Origin: DATMRF01 sp035566435
GTDB lineage: Bacteria > Verrucomicrobiota > Verrucomicrobiia > Limisphaerales > UBA8199
DNA length: 64,000 nt
NCBI GenBank assembly: GCA_035566435.1
Contig: DATMRF010000064.1
Location: 7,980 to 71,979, forward strand
Reading direction: 5' to 3'
Shown: positions 22,363 through 35,800 of the stretch, piece by piece
Layout of the letters: each line of letters opens with the position of its first letter
Position numbering within the stretch: position 1 is the first letter of the stretch
Translations under genes and position numbers: made by a program
The notes under the pieces: generated by a model
What the model saw: the letters and a program-made list of their open reading frames with translations, nothing else
What the model was told of the DNA's origin: nothing
Database searches by the model: none

Positions 22363-25300
22363 AATTGATTCCGCAAAGCCCGTCCAGAGAGCGCCGGGAG
22401 GGGTCTGCCCGGCTCCGAGTTCGCCGCGCGGCTGGCCGCGAGCGGGGCATCGCCCTGGTCATTACGCTGATCCTGCTGGCTGTGATCACGTTCATGGCGA
22501 TCGCCTTCCTCGTGCTCAGCAGCGGCCAACGCAATGCGGTCACCAGCTCGACCGATCAAAACGTCGCCAAGTACGGAGCTGATGCCGGCCTGGCCAGGGC
22601 GGAGATGGAACTGATGGGCTCCATTTTGGTTTCCACCAATCCTTTCAGCATCGGCCTCCAGGTCTCGACGAATTACATCAACCGGTTGGGATTTTTGCCG
22701 GGCGTTTCCAACCCGACCAATGTCAATTATGATTTTACCAGCACTGGAACGCCGCTCACGCGCGACCAGCAGCTTCAGAATCTCACCAACCTGGTTTACG
22801 ATCCGCGCCCGCCGGTGTTCATCACCAACAGCCTGTTGGCGTCCAATGACTTCCGGTACTACATTGATCTGAATCGCAACCGCCGGTTCGAGTCGACCGG
22901 CTGGCTGCCGGTAACCGATCCGCTCGGCAGGACAAACGTTGACGCCAATGGGAAGCCAATTCTCTCCTATCTTGTGGGAGACCCGCAATGGATTGGCGGG
23001 CTGGAGTTCCCCGACCGGAACCATTCGGCGAATAACCCGTTTACCTACCGCTACGCGTACGTGGTGGTGCCGGCGAGCCAGACGCTGGATATCAATTACA
23101 TTCACAATTACGCCAAACGCCTAGCTCAGATGGGGCCGGGCACTGACAGCTTCTTGCGCAATCAAGGCGTGGGAACCTGGGAGGTGAACCTGGGCGGGTT
23201 CCTGGCGGACCTGAATACCAATTTATGGGACACTGTCGGCGCTCCCTATACGTACTATGCCGACCCGGCGACCTACAATACGCTGGCAAACAGGGGAACC
23301 GCTTTCGATGACGCACTCTCTCTGTTGCGCTACCGGTACGCCGCTAACCTGGCCACGCTTGCGAGTGTCTCCACCATGTTTGGAACGACCGGAGTAACAG
23401 CGTTTGCCTCTGACTACATCGATGGTTATTCCGCTGGACCGCCGATGACCGGGACTTGGTGGCCCGGTGCTGGCATACAAGATCGGGATGCAGCGCGCGT
23501 GGGCCTCGGCTGGTCCGGCTCATTCAATACGAACCATTACCTCAGTACGCAGGAGCTGTTCGATCCCACAAAAACGTCCCTCCAGTTCGCTAACCGGCTG
23601 GCGAGTGCAGGAACTGCCCGTGACTCCTACGACCAGTACACCTTCTACCGGCTGCTGTCGCAGCTCGGCACCGACTCCACGCCGGAGCCGCCGGGGAAGA
23701 TCAATCTCAACTATGACAACCTGGCGCGCCCAAACGGGCGGGGGATCATCAGCGCGACCAATTTCTACCCATGGGACCCTGTGACCTTTTTTACCAACAC
23801 CGCGGCTAAGTTGTTGATCAACGCCGGCTATACGGTGGGGGACGAAGCCTCCAACTATGGTACGAACCTCAATCTGATGGTTGCCAACGCTCTTGGCCAG
23901 GCCAACATCCAGATTCCTGTATGGCCGGTGAACTACTACACGCCGAGCATCCACCGGACGTTCCAAATGGCCGCCAACATTTATGATGCAACGACGAACC
24001 GCGCCTTTGTTGCCAACCAGGCATATCCCTACTGCCCAGCCGTCTTCCGACCACTTTTCCGTCAGAAAACCTACCCAACCCCTTATGGAACGAACATCAC
24101 CGTAGTTTATATCGTAGGCTACCGTGAGGCCCAAGGCACAACCCTCGCTTCCACATTGACCAATGGAGCCGGACCGGCTCCGCTAATGTACCAACTGGAA
24201 ACGCTTGGTCCAACGGGTATTCAGAACTCTCAAATTCCTCAGCTTGGCACACCCTTCCGCCCGACCGAAAGGCAAGAGCCCCTGGTTTGGGGCGTTCCTC
24301 TGGTGGTTGGCGCCAAAAAGGGCTTTCCCAATTTCAACGAATTTTCAATGCAAACAGGAATGTTTATCTCGCGTCTGCTCGAGTTTCGTCGCGCTCCCGG
24401 TGATACGCAAGGGCCGGTTGTACAAACTAACCAGATGTATGTGGTCGGCATTACCAACGCGTTCGGCCTGGAGGCCTGGAACTCTTATAGCAACACTTAT
24501 CCACGGAAACTGCAGTTAATTGGTTCCGCTACGATGACGGCTATCCTGACCTTAACCAATGAGTCCGGTCAGGCGCTGCGTTATACGAACTCAGTTCCGG
24601 AGGTTCTTAACATTCCTATCGCTCAAAACGCCTGGCATGGCTGGACCGGGCTTGGTGATGTCGGCAGGTCGTTCATACTCCCGTGGGGTGCTACGAACGC
24701 CATCATGTTTTTGACGAACTCTACCTACCACAATTCTCCCTCTCCTTCGTTTGGTCTGCAGACGCACATTTTTGTTCCGGAGCCCGGAGGAGTACCCAAG
24801 TACATTCCTCATTTATTTTTGAACCTGAATACGCGTTTGTTGTGCATTCTTGTGGACGTAGATGCCCAACGAATTGTCGATTACGTGAACCTCGACAATT
24901 GGCAGGACCCTGTCGATGTTATGGGTATACTTTCCGCGAGTGCACAATGTAATGGCGATCCGAGATACTATAGTAACCCGGCTGAGCAGTGGTGTACTAA
25001 TCGAAACAACTGGGGCGTGCCTTACGGTATCTTGAACCAAATTGGACTTAGCTTCACAGCGACCAACGCCCCTGACATTAACAGCTTCAGCCAGGACCCT
25101 TACTCTGGTCTCGATGTCGAATCCGCCGTCGATGGTTTTCGTTACAACTTGATGGGTTGGGGGCCCATTTTCCAAAAGGATCAGGGCAAAGCATTCTATA
25201 AGTCTAATGTATTCTACGTGCCGTTCGATCCGTACAAGCCCCTCTACGTGCATGCTTCCTTCCAGGCGAATGATCCATTGGTCCATTACACGATTGGTGA

Positions 25301-26357
25301 CCTCCTGGACCTAAGCGTTCCTCCAAGTAACCGAGTTGATTTTGTCAGCCACCATCCGCCGCTCGACAACATTGGCCAGATCAATCATCGCTATGATCCT
25401 TGGGGAGGCAGTCCCAGTGGCACCAGCCAACCTGATTTTGCAGAGACTGAGGTTGCAGTGAAAGACCCGCTGGTGACCCGGTCAGATGCCTGGGACTTTC
25501 CCACCAACAGATTTCCTAACGTCGGCTGGCTGGGCCGGGTCCATCGTGGCACCCCGTGGCAAACGATTTACCTTAAATCGCCGAACATCCTGTTGCGGCA
25601 AGGAGTCACTCAGGTGAATCAAAACCTGGCGAGCTGGGAAAAATGGACGGGCAATCGCTTCACCTACGTGAATCTGGGTCAGATCTCTGCGACCATTTAT
25701 AGCAACCGCGCGGTGTACACGGATGCGGTCTTTTCGCTGCCGACGAACGACTGGCGAGTTCTGGACCTGTTCACAACGGCGTTCAATGACAACGCGACAC
25801 GCGGCCAACTGTCCGTCAACCAGACGAATCTTGCGGCGTGGTCAGCGATTCTGAGCGGCGTGAATGTCCTTCCGGATGCCACGACGAATGGGTTCATTGC
25901 TCCGGCCGGGGTGTATGACCCGACCGTGCCACCGCCGTTGGTGCGACTGGTGAACGGGATCATCAACGCCCGGACGAATTTTCCGAACAACTCCTACCAG
26001 CGCCTGGGTGATATCCTGGCGGCGCCGGAGCTGACCGTGAACTCGCCCTACATCCTCACCAACAGCGCTTTTGTGAACGACGATGTGATGGAGCGGATCC
26101 CACAGCAGATTCTCGGGTTGCTGAAGGGCGGGGAAGCGCCGCGATTTGTGATTTACTCGTATGGCCAGGCGTTGAAGCCCGCGGTGCGCTCGATTGTCAC
26201 CAGCGGTCCGTACTTTGGCTTGTGCACGAATTATCAGATCACCGCCGAGGTGGTGACGCGCGCGGTGGTGCGGATTGATGGCGCGCAGCCAGTGCCCGGC
26301 CAGCCGTACCGGCCGCACGCGGTGGTAGAGAATTTCAACGTCCTGCCGCCGGATTAG
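22359..26357 (+). CDS. Verru_Chthon cassette protein A-like large membrane-anchored protein (PilX/GspK-like N-terminus)
   Basis: A 1332-residue protein. The N-terminus (ERGIALVITLILLAVITFMA, residues about 28-47, then SSGQRNAV and AKYGADAGLARAEMEL) resembles the PilX/GspK minor-pilin anchor and lacks the Glu+5 of ordinary pilins. The remaining 1250 residues are Asn/Thr/Tyr-rich and presumably extracytoplasmic; no further domain is recognised. Length and position match Verru_Chthon cassette protein A. The ATG overlaps the previous stop (ATGA). By analogy with GspK it may cap the filament or pseudopilus tip; the size suggests an extended tip or surface structure. Confidence 0.85.
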   Translation: MKLIPQSPSRERREGSARLRVRRAAGRERGIALVITLILLAVITFMAIAFLVLSSGQRNAVTSSTDQNVAKYGADAGLARAEMELMGSILVSTNPFSIGLQVSTNYINRLGFLPGVSNPTNVNYDFTSTGTPLTRDQQLQNLTNLVYDPRPPVFITNSLLASNDFRYYIDLNRNRRFESTGWLPVTDPLGRTNVDANGKPILSYLVGDPQWIGGLEFPDRNHSANNPFTYRYAYVVVPASQTLDINYIHNYAKRLAQMGPGTDSFLRNQGVGTWEVNLGGFLADLNTNLWDTVGAPYTYYADPATYNTLANRGTAFDDALSLLRYRYAANLATLASVSTMFGTTGVTAFASDYIDGYSAGPPMTGTWWPGAGIQDRDAARVGLGWSGSFNTNHYLSTQELFDPTKTSLQFANRLASAGTARDSYDQYTFYRLLSQLGTDSTPEPPGKINLNYDNLARPNGRGIISATNFYPWDPVTFFTNTAAKLLINAGYTVGDEASNYGTNLNLMVANALGQANIQIPVWPVNYYTPSIHRTFQMAANIYDATTNRAFVANQAYPYCPAVFRPLFRQKTYPTPYGTNITVVYIVGYREAQGTTLASTLTNGAGPAPLMYQLETLGPTGIQNSQIPQLGTPFRPTERQEPLVWGVPLVVGAKKGFPNFNEFSMQTGMFISRLLEFRRAPGDTQGPVVQTNQMYVVGITNAFGLEAWNSYSNTYPRKLQLIGSATMTAILTLTNESGQALRYTNSVPEVLNIPIAQNAWHGWTGLGDVGRSFILPWGATNAIMFLTNSTYHNSPSPSFGLQTHIFVPEPGGVPKYIPHLFLNLNTRLLCILVDVDAQRIVDYVNLDNWQDPVDVMGILSASAQCNGDPRYYSNPAEQWCTNRNNWGVPYGILNQIGLSFTATNAPDINSFSQDPYSGLDVESAVDGFRYNLMGWGPIFQKDQGKAFYKSNVFYVPFDPYKPLYVHASFQANDPLVHYTIGDLLDLSVPPSNRVDFVSHHPPLDNIGQINHRYDPWGGSPSGTSQPDFAETEVAVKDPLVTRSDAWDFPTNRFPNVGWLGRVHRGTPWQTIYLKSPNILLRQGVTQVNQNLASWEKWTGNRFTYVNLGQISATIYSNRAVYTDAVFSLPTNDWRVLDLFTTAFNDNATRGQLSVNQTNLAAWSAILSGVNVLPDATTNGFIAPAGVYDPTVPPPLVRLVNGIINARTNFPNNSYQRLGDILAAPELTVNSPYILTNSAFVNDDVMERIPQQILGLLKGGEAPRFVIYSYGQALKPAVRSIVTSGPYFGLCTNYQITAEVVTRAVVRIDGAQPVPGQPYRPHAVVENFNVLPPD

Positions 26358-26897
26358 GCGGCGGGTAACCGGGGAAGCGGGATTTTGGCTGGAGCTAACC
26401 TTGAACGATATGCGAGCGAAAGGCTGGTGGGGGAGGCGGAGAGTTTTAACCGCGGATAGCGCGGATGACGCGGATAGGAAATGTTGTGCCACCCGAGGTG
26501 AGCAGCGTGCTCCGCCGCGGTCCTGCTGCTCTGTGCTACGTAATTCGCGAAGCGTATGGAGTGCGCCGGCAGAGGGGAGCGGCGACAGCGCTTTGGCTTC
26601 CGGCGGAGCCGCTTTGCTTGTCGGGCAAGTTGTTTGGGTTCTCACCGGCTCAATCCGACAGCGAAAGCGGTGTCGCGCTTCGCTTGCCACCGCACTCCAT
26701 ACGCTTCGCGAGGCCGGGCGGTTCACTTTGCGGGCCGGTCTCATGGAGCCTGGGGAATCGAGGACGAGGACGAGGAAGAGAAAGAGGAAGAGGATGAGTG
26801 TTAGAGCGGTCCCAACACCCGATTACTCCATCAGCGCGTCCTCGTTCCCCCTTCGCGCTCGCTTTTCAACGGACAATCTGATTAACTGAACCCTCTT
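26358..26897. other. Spacer with a large inverted repeat and a purine satellite
   Basis: About 540 bases separating the pseudopilin cassette from the giant protease. It contains the inverted repeat at 26545-26711 and a GAGGACGAGGACGAGG-type purine run at about 26758-26797. No gene is seen. Confidence 0.7.
26545..26711. repeat. Inverted repeat with perfect 21-bp arms
   Basis: Left arm 26545-26565 (begins TCGCGAAGCGTATGG) and right arm 26691-26711 are perfect inverted copies. The 125-base interior is rich in GCGGC and CGCTT words with further partial pairing. No ORF lies in it. Confidence 0.85.
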
Positions 26898-29800
26898 ATG
26901 CGCTGGCGACCTTGGTTTTGGCTCACGGTGAGCATGTGTTGTTTTCTGGGTGCGCTGTATTTCTGGCGGTTGGGCGACAAATGGAACGCCGAAAAGGCGG
27001 CCACTACCCCGCCAGCTTCTTCCAACCAGGCGCAGCCAGCCAGGCCGGCGCAGAAACCCTCCGGTCACACGCAGCTTCTGGCGCCGATGTCTTTGTTGAG
27101 CCAGCCCGGCAACCTCAATTCCTGGCCGGTGCCGCCCGCGGCCAAGTCCAACCAGACCTCGCGGTTGGCGTACCGACTGAGCAATACCAAGGAGAGCCTG
27201 CGCCAGCTCGCGCGCAACGACCACGCGATCCTGCTGGAGAATGCCTTGCTCGACACGGCTAAGGGGACGGCTTTGCCGATTCCGGATTCCCTGCGCGCGG
27301 ATGGCGACCCCGGCGCTTACATCGTCCAGGCCCGCGGCCCGCTGGGCAACGAGTTTCGCGCGGCCTTGAAGGCGGTCGGCGCCTCGGTGATCTCGTACAT
27401 TCCGAACAACGCCTACCTGGTGCGCGGGCCGGAGGCGGTTGCGCAACAACTGCAAGCCAACCCGGAGGTACAGGCGGTGGTGCCCTACGAACCGTATTAC
27501 AAGATCAAGCCGCTGGACTTCGCGGTGGAGCAGAAGCCCTTGCCGGACGGCACGGTGCTCAACCTGCTGCTGTTTGCCGACGCGCGCGAGGCAACGCTGG
27601 GGGCTCTGGCCGGCCTGGGGGTTGCGATACTATCCGAGGACCGTTCGCCTTTCGGGCCAGTGGTGAAAGTGCTGCCGCCGGGCAACGGCCTGGCGATGCT
27701 GGCGCGGATGAGCGGCGTGCAGGAAATAGAGTTTTCGCATACGCGGATCACGGCCAACGACCTGAGCCGGGCGGCGGTTGGGGTGGCGGCCGATTCGGTC
27801 ACCCAGACCAATTATATGGGGCTGAACGGCACGAACGTGCTGGTGGCGGTGGCCGATACCGGAGTGGACACGAACCATCCGGATTTGCAGAGCCGGGTGG
27901 GGTTTGATGTGCCGATTAGCGGGGTGGACTCCAACGGGCACGGCACGCATGTGGCGGGGATCATCGCGGGGGACGGGACCAAATCGACAACGGTGACGAA
28001 TGCGGAGGGTTCGATTATGCCGGCAGTAGCCGGCCAGTTCCGCGGGAAAGCGCCGGGCGCCAACCTGTTCTCAATTGATTTTAACCGGCCGGACTATTAC
28101 CTGCAGGAGACGGCCGGTCGGACCAATGCGGTGATTTCGAATAACTCGTGGACCTACGGTGTGGCGGACTACGATTTGGCGGCAGCCAGCTACGATGCAG
28201 CGGTGCGGGATTCGGTTCCGGAGGTGACGGGCTCGCAGTCTTTGGTATATGTCTTTCCTGCCGGCAACGGAGGCGGGGCGAATATCTGGGATGACGGCTC
28301 GAACGATGGTGGGTCTGGCGGCAACGCTGGCACTATCCAATCGCCGGGCACGGCCAAGAACGTGATCACGGTGGGAGCGGTCGAGCAGCCTCGGAATATC
28401 ACGAACCAGACTTGGATTTGCGACAGTTCAGGTGCGAACTGCACGACCAACCAGCCGTGGCTGCCGAGCACCGATTCGAGCAACCAGGTAGCCGGTTTTT
28501 CGAGCCGCGGCAACGTCGGCATCGGCATTGAAGGGGATTTTGGCCGGTTTAAGCCGGACGTGGTCGCGCCGGGGACGTTTGTTGTGTCCACCCGTTCGGG
28601 ACAATGGGATGAGAGCGCGTATTACAACTCGACCAATTTCACGCCACAGTTGCTTCAAGGCCTGGTCGTGCAGACCAACTCGGCCTACAGCTCGGGCATT
28701 TTCGTGCCGGACAACGCAGTGCAACTGATTGTGACCGCTTCGGCCACGACCCCCATTGTTAACCTGCCGGTGACTGTGACGGATCCGAATGGGAACGCCA
28801 CCAGCGGCATCAACACGGTTTCGGTCGCACCTCCGGCGGGGACGACGGGCAATTTTTGGAATTACAGTGTCAGTAACCCAACTCCGCAACAAGTCACGTT
28901 CGACCTGCAAGCCTTGCTGGTGACGACGAACGACCACGGCAATTTTCTGCAGGTGTTGAGCAACATGAACACTTCGTTGGGTGGATTCTACCGGTATGAA
29001 TCGGGAACCAGCATGGCGGCGGCGGACGCGTCGGGCACGCTGGCTTTGATCCAGGATTACTTCCAACGCCTGCCGGTACCACTAACCAACAGCCCAGCCT
29101 TGATGAAGGCGCTGCTGATCAACGGCGCCCGCTCGCTGGGCAGCGCGTACGATTTCCAGGTCACAAACGCCATCAACTACCAAGGCTGGGGCCAGGTCTT
29201 CCTGCCGACCACCCTGCCGGCTTCGCTGTCGAACTCGGTCAGCGCGCAAGAGGCGCTGGGTACGACAGCCTCGATGTTTGTTTTTGATCAGAACCCGACC
29301 AATGCGCTGGCGACGGGTCAGAGTTACACACGCTCGTTTACTTTATCAGGGACCGCCCAGACGCAACCGCTCCGTGTGACCCTCGCCTGGACCGACCCGC
29401 CCGGGGACCCGCTGGCCAGCATCAAACTGGTGAACGACCTGGATCTAGTGGTGACCAACCTGGATACGGGGGAGGTGTTTTTCGGCAATGACATCATCGC
29501 GGGGAATGATTTTAACCTGCCGTGGCAAACCAACACCGTGCCGAACGTGGACTCGATCAACAACGTCGAGAACGTTTATCTCAAACACCCGCTCGGCACG
29601 AACTTCTCGGTAACGGTCATCGGTCATCGGGTCAATGTGAACGCGGTCACGGCGAACCCGGATAATGTCGTGCAGGACTACGGGCTGGTGGTTTCCAGCG
29701 GGGATGGATTGATTCCCGACGCGCTCACACTTCAGGCCACCAATTCCCTGAGCCTGACCATCCCGAACGTGGTCGTGATTACCAACCAGTTTCCGCAGGA

Positions 29801-32800
29801 CCCGGAGAACCCGGTGACCGGCGGGTTGCTGTTGCATCAGCATGTCGGGGCCAACACGCCGTTGCTGGGGACTAACACGGTGCCGATCCCGACGGATGCC
29901 AACGCGGTCATGACGGTGGGCATGACCAATCAATGGCATTTCTATGTCCTCTCGAATGATCTGAATTTCACCAATGCGTCGTTCGTGACGTTCCTGCCGC
30001 CGAACCTGGCGGTGCCGCGCATGGGGGTGACGAATGTGGATAACCCGGCCAATGCCACGCGGCCCGAGGCGGACATCGATATGTATGTATCGACCGACTT
30101 CACGCTGACGAATCTGAGCACCATTGCAATTGCGGCGGCCGATAAATCGGTGGGCCGCGGGGGCACGGAGTTCGTCGTGAAAAGCAACGCCGCTCCGAAA
30201 GCCGTGTATTACGTCGGCATCAAATCGGAAGACCAGCAGGCCGCCGAGTATAACTTTTTGGGCGTGTTCAGTCTGCTACCGCCGAGTTCGTCGGACACCA
30301 ACGGCAATGTGTTTATCCGGGGCATGCCGGTTCCGTCGGTCATCCCGCCCGGCACACCGCCCGCACCGCAAGCGGCGATGGTGCTGGGGATCGCCATCCA
30401 GCCGGTGCATATCCGTCGGGTGGTCGTGACCAACACGATGACGCATACCCTGCCCGGCGGGTTACTCGGCACGTTGAGCCATTCACGGAAGTTCGACGTT
30501 TTGAACAACCATACCTGCGCGACGGATGCGACCGGCACCTGTATCACCAACATTCATGATTATATTTATGAGGACAACGGGGAAGGGAACGTAGGCAACC
30601 CGCCGGTTTCGCGGCCGTCGGATGGGCCGGGCAGCCTGAAGGAGTTTATCGGTGAAGAGGGTTTGGGGGTCTGGCTGCTGACGGAGGTGAACAATTTCCC
30701 GTCGGGCACAGGCGTGGTGAACCGGCTGCTCATCGAGCTGGAAAAGCAGAACCTGGATACCAACGGAGTGCTGGTGACGATCCTGCCTGATACGTGGCAT
30801 TACGACTCGATTGACGTGCCGCCGGACGCGACCAACCTCACGGTTTGCGTTTCCGGCAACACCGCGCCGGTCGATTTGTATGTCTCGCGCGACTCCATAC
30901 CGACGACCACGTCGTTTGATTATCATCTCACAATTAATGTGCCGGGTGCTTGCCTGCCGATCACGGTCTTTGACACGCCGCCGCTGCAGGCCGGGCGGTA
31001 TTTTATCGGGGTGTTTAATTCGAGTTCGACGCCGCAGACCGTGCGCATCCTGGCGACGATTTACCGGAATCCGTTTGCGATTGCGCAGTCGATCACGAGC
31101 TCGGCCGGGCCGGTGACGATCCAGGACGACGCGGTCACGTATGCCTACATCACCAATTTGAGCCACTTGCTGATTTCGTCGTTGGACGTGGGGCTGTTGA
31201 TCAGTGATCCGCGCATTTCAGACCTGGCGATCACATTGATCAGCCCCAACGGCACGCGGGTGTTGCTGTTCGAGGATCGGGGGGCGCTATCGACCAACGG
31301 TTTGGGCACCTTCAGCGCGGTCACCAACGGTCTGGGTTTGCCCGTCTTCGGCACGACCAACCTGACGCCCTTTTACACGAACAACTTTGACGATGTGGCC
31401 ACAGGGCCATACGCGCCGGGAGCGGTGTTCGACGGTTGGAATGTGCTGACCAATTTTGTGCGGGTGTATCCGGAGCTGCCGGCGCCGTGGCTGAGCAACA
31501 ACGTGCTCATCCTGGGCTACGGGGCGGTCTCCAACACGCTGCCGACGACGAATTCCACTTCCTACAGCCTGAGCTTTGAAGTGACGCACGCGCCGTACCT
31601 GGTGGGAACGGTAGGCTGGTGGCCGTTCGACGAGGATGCACGGGATATCTTCGGCGGGTTCGACGGGTTGTTGTTCGGCAACGTCTCGTTCAACTCGAAC
31701 ACGGGGATGGTCAACGAGGCGTTTTTTGGCGATGGGGTGGCGACGCGGGCGGTGGTGCCGCGGGCACCGGCACTTGACGTTGGGGCAGAGGGGAAGGGCT
31801 TCAGCATCGAGGGGTGGATTAGGCCACCGAACATCACCAATAGCGCTCCGTTAGTCGAGTGGGATGATACTCCGACGAACGTCGTGGTGGGTATCGGCGC
31901 GGCATCGGCCGTGCCCCTTCAAAAAGCCACGGCAACTTTTTCCCAGACGTCCACTGCCAACTTTTCTGTCGCCAAAGCGATCGATGGTATTGTTAACGAT
32001 AACCTGGGGTGGGGCAACCAATTCGACCCGCAGCGGGGCGCGATCGCGGCGTTTCAGACCGTCAGCGACACAGGTTATCCGGGCGGCACTCAACTCATTT
32101 TTACGTTGATCCAAAACGCGATTTGGTCCGACCCGCCGGATACCCTGGGCCGCTTTAGACTCTCGGTGACGACCGACAACCGAAGCACCTTCTGTGATGG
32201 ACTGCCGACAGGGGGAAACGTGACCGCCAATTGGACCGTTCTGCAGCCGATTTCGTTCTCCTCCCTCAACGGCGCCACGTTAACTCTTTTGCCGGACAAC
32301 TCCATTTTGGCAGGCGGTTTCGCACCCCGCACAGACACTTATACGGTGGTGGCCAGGACGTCGCTCAACAACATAACAGGGGTTCGTCTTGAGATGATTC
32401 CTGACACTTCACTGCCGTTTAGCGGTCCGGGCCGCGAGCCGGCGAACGGGAACTATGTATTGTCGGAGTTTCAGGTCCAGGCTTCGCCGATACTCCGAGG
32501 GGTTGACCCGCTGGCCCAAGGCGTGCAGCTCTGGACCGGGAACGCCCTTACTAATACCTTTGAGCCGGGGTCACTATCGGCGGCGATCTGGGACACCAAC
32601 TCGCAGCCTCATTTCATTGAGACACCGCTTTACGCGCTTACCAATGGTGGCTGGCAGCACGTGGCGTTGACGTTTGATGCCGGCACGCGCACGGCCTTCA
32701 TTTACACCAACGGGACGCTGGCCGTGGCGCAGGTGGTTTCCGCGACTAACTTTGTTCCACGCACGTCGGGGGATCTCTACTTTGGCTACCATCCGGGCAC

Positions 32801-35800
32801 CGCGCTCAATGCAGCAACGTTCGAGGGCGGGCTTGATGAATTCGGCCTGTACAACAGGCCGCTTACCGATTGCGAGGTGGCGGCCATCTTTAAGGCACAG
32901 GTGGGCGGCAAGTATGGCACGAACGTGCTTTCCTGCCCGGTCACCAACATGGTCCAGCTTGCCACGTCGCTGGGCCTGTTCAATTTCACTTTCGTCAATG
33001 GCCTGTTCTGGCCCAACGGTCCGCAATGGGAAACCAACAGCATCACCTTCCCGAATCTACTTCAGGCGGCCTTTACCAACGGGCCGGGGACCAATGTCAC
33101 CGGCATCACCGTTACCCCGCTGGATCCCAACGCAACGGTCGATAACTTTGTTCTGTCGGCGGTGCTGACCAATTACGTCAACGGCCTGCTGCACTTTACC
33201 GAGGACACCAATGTGGCCCTGGTGCCGATTAAGTTTGCCCCGGCGCCTTACGCGGTGTCGAATTTCCCGCCGACGCTGATTTTCTCGAATGAGTTCGAGA
33301 ACGCGACCCAGCGGCTTTATGCGGTGGGCAGCACGATTCCGGGCACGAGCAACAATCCGGCCTTCGGACCGCGCGATTGGACGGTGATCTCAGGGCCGGT
33401 GACCGTGCTGAGCAACATGGTGGTGGACGCTGTCGGCACCAACGCCGTGGCGCTGGGAGGGGGCGGGTTGCAGTGCACGCTGCCAACCGCGCCGGGCCAC
33501 CGGTACCAGATGAACTATTCGGTGCGAGGGCCGGGTATGGTGAGTTGGTGGAACGGAGACGTCGAGCCGCTGAGCCAGAGGGCCTGGGACCTCATCGGAG
33601 GCAATAACGGCGCTTTCATTCATCAGGCAACGAACTCTGCTACCGGCCTGGTCCAGGCGCTCAACAGCACGAATGCGCTGTTCTTCCCCGGCCTGGTGGA
33701 TGCGACCAACCAATTCGTGTCGAAGATCGAAGTGGGCGACCCGGCCAATCTCCGGCTGACCAATGCGTTCACTATCGAGGGCTGGGTCAAGCCCACCACG
33801 CGGACCAACTTTGCCCCCGAGCAAGTCGAACAGATTCTTTTCCGGGGCGACAGCCGCGATTGTCTCGACCCGTATTGGCTGGGGGTCGAGCGGGTAACGG
33901 GGAACACGTTGGACATTGTTTTCCACGTCGAAACCGGAACGAACCACGACTGCGGGGTGATCCTCGAAACGGCGACTCAGCCGGTGGTGGCGAATCGATG
34001 GCAGCATATCGCGGCGGTGTTCGAGCGAAACGTGCAATGGACCAACAACGCTCCCTGGCCAACCAACCAGCTCCGGCTCTACCTCAATGGCCAGCTCCTC
34101 AGGGCCGAGAATCAGGAGGTATTCCTCGAAGACCCAATTGTTGGCTTCATTCCTACGGATTTCACCTCCCAGGGTCCCTTCAGCGATCTCAACCCGGCGT
34201 TCAGCCCCGGTGTTTCCATTGGCGCGCGCAGCCGCGCCGATAATTCGCAGGAATTCTATGGGTACATCGATGAGCTGTCGGTCTATGGCCGCGCTTTGAC
34301 TGACCCGGAAATCGCCGCGATTGCGGCGGCCGGCGCCGCCGGAAAGGCCGATTTCCGCGTCCTGCCGGCGCACGGGTTGGCGAAGCTCAGCGTCTCGCTC
34401 AATGATATCCTGACGGATGTGGGCTACGGCGACAACGCCACCTGGACCTACCACTCGTTTGTTTTTACGGCGCTGCAAACGAATACGATCCTGAAGCTCC
34501 AGAGTCTGGAACCGGGGACCATTGTCGATGGGATCACACTGACTGAATTGCCGGAGGAGCTGACATACCTTCCCGAGGAATCATTGTCGGTGCTTAACGG
34601 CGAGGATGGTTTCGGTGTCTGGAAACTGGAGATGTGGGACACCCGCACGGGCATCGCCTTAACCAATGCGCTGCCTACCCTGCTGGACTGGCAGCTCAAC
34701 TTTGTGTTGCTGCCGAGCAATCCGCCGCCGGTGATCCACCTGGTTCACGGGATACCGTACACGAACACGTTGGCAGCTTTCGGGTTCCAGAACTTCGTGG
34801 TCGAGGTGCCACAGTGGGCGACCGACGCGACGAACATTCTGGAGTTTGCGGCGGACCGAGCGCTCATCAACCCGCTGCCGGTCGGCGTTCTTTGGGCCCT
34901 GAACAATCAAGCGCCGAGTTCAACCATCAACGCGATCTTCTGGCCGCCGGTGACTAGCGGCACGAACGTTCTTTCCACAAATACCAACAGCCTGCCGTAT
35001 ATGGTCCCGGGCCAGCCGTATTACCTCACCGTGACCAATCCCAACCCGGTGGCGGTGACGTTTGCCTACGAAGTAACCTTCGATATCCTTTCGCTGACCA
35101 ATTGCGAGCCGCTGTCGAACTTCGTGTGGCAGGCGGGCATCCCGCGCTATTTCCAATTCGATGTGCCGACCAACGCGGTACCGCCGGGCTTGCCGGCGCG
35201 GGAGGTGGTATTCCTGTTGACGGGCGTCCAGAGCAATTACGTCGGCCTGGGCAGCAACGTTACCGTGGTGCTGAGCCAGCATCTGCCGCTGCCGGACCTG
35301 ACCCATTTCGATTACATCAGCAGCCAGCCTGACACGAATAACGACGTGGTCCTGGTCACGACCAATACGACGCCGTTCCCGATCCAGACCAACCGCTGGT
35401 ACGTGGGGGTGTTCAATAACACGTACACGAACGTGCCGTTCATTGTGCAGGCGTGCTACGCCACGGCGACGAATTACCCGATTATTATCCCCCTGACCAA
35501 TGGAGTGCCTTTCGTGGCGGATTTTACCAACCAGTTTGTCGCGCCGCCCGGCCCGCCGGAGTGGTTCTTCTTCCAGTTGCAAATCACGAACTTCGTCGAT
35601 GCCGTCCTGTTCGAGATGTATAATCTATCGGGTGACGCCGACCTGGTATTGCAGCGGGACACGGTGCCGGGCATGGCGGCGTACTTTGACGGGAGCTTTG
35701 AAGTGGGCCGTGCGCCGGAGCAAATCGTGCTGCGGACCAGTGCCGACGTTCCGGACCTGCGCGGCAACTGGTTCCTGGGCATCTTCAACAATGAATCCAC

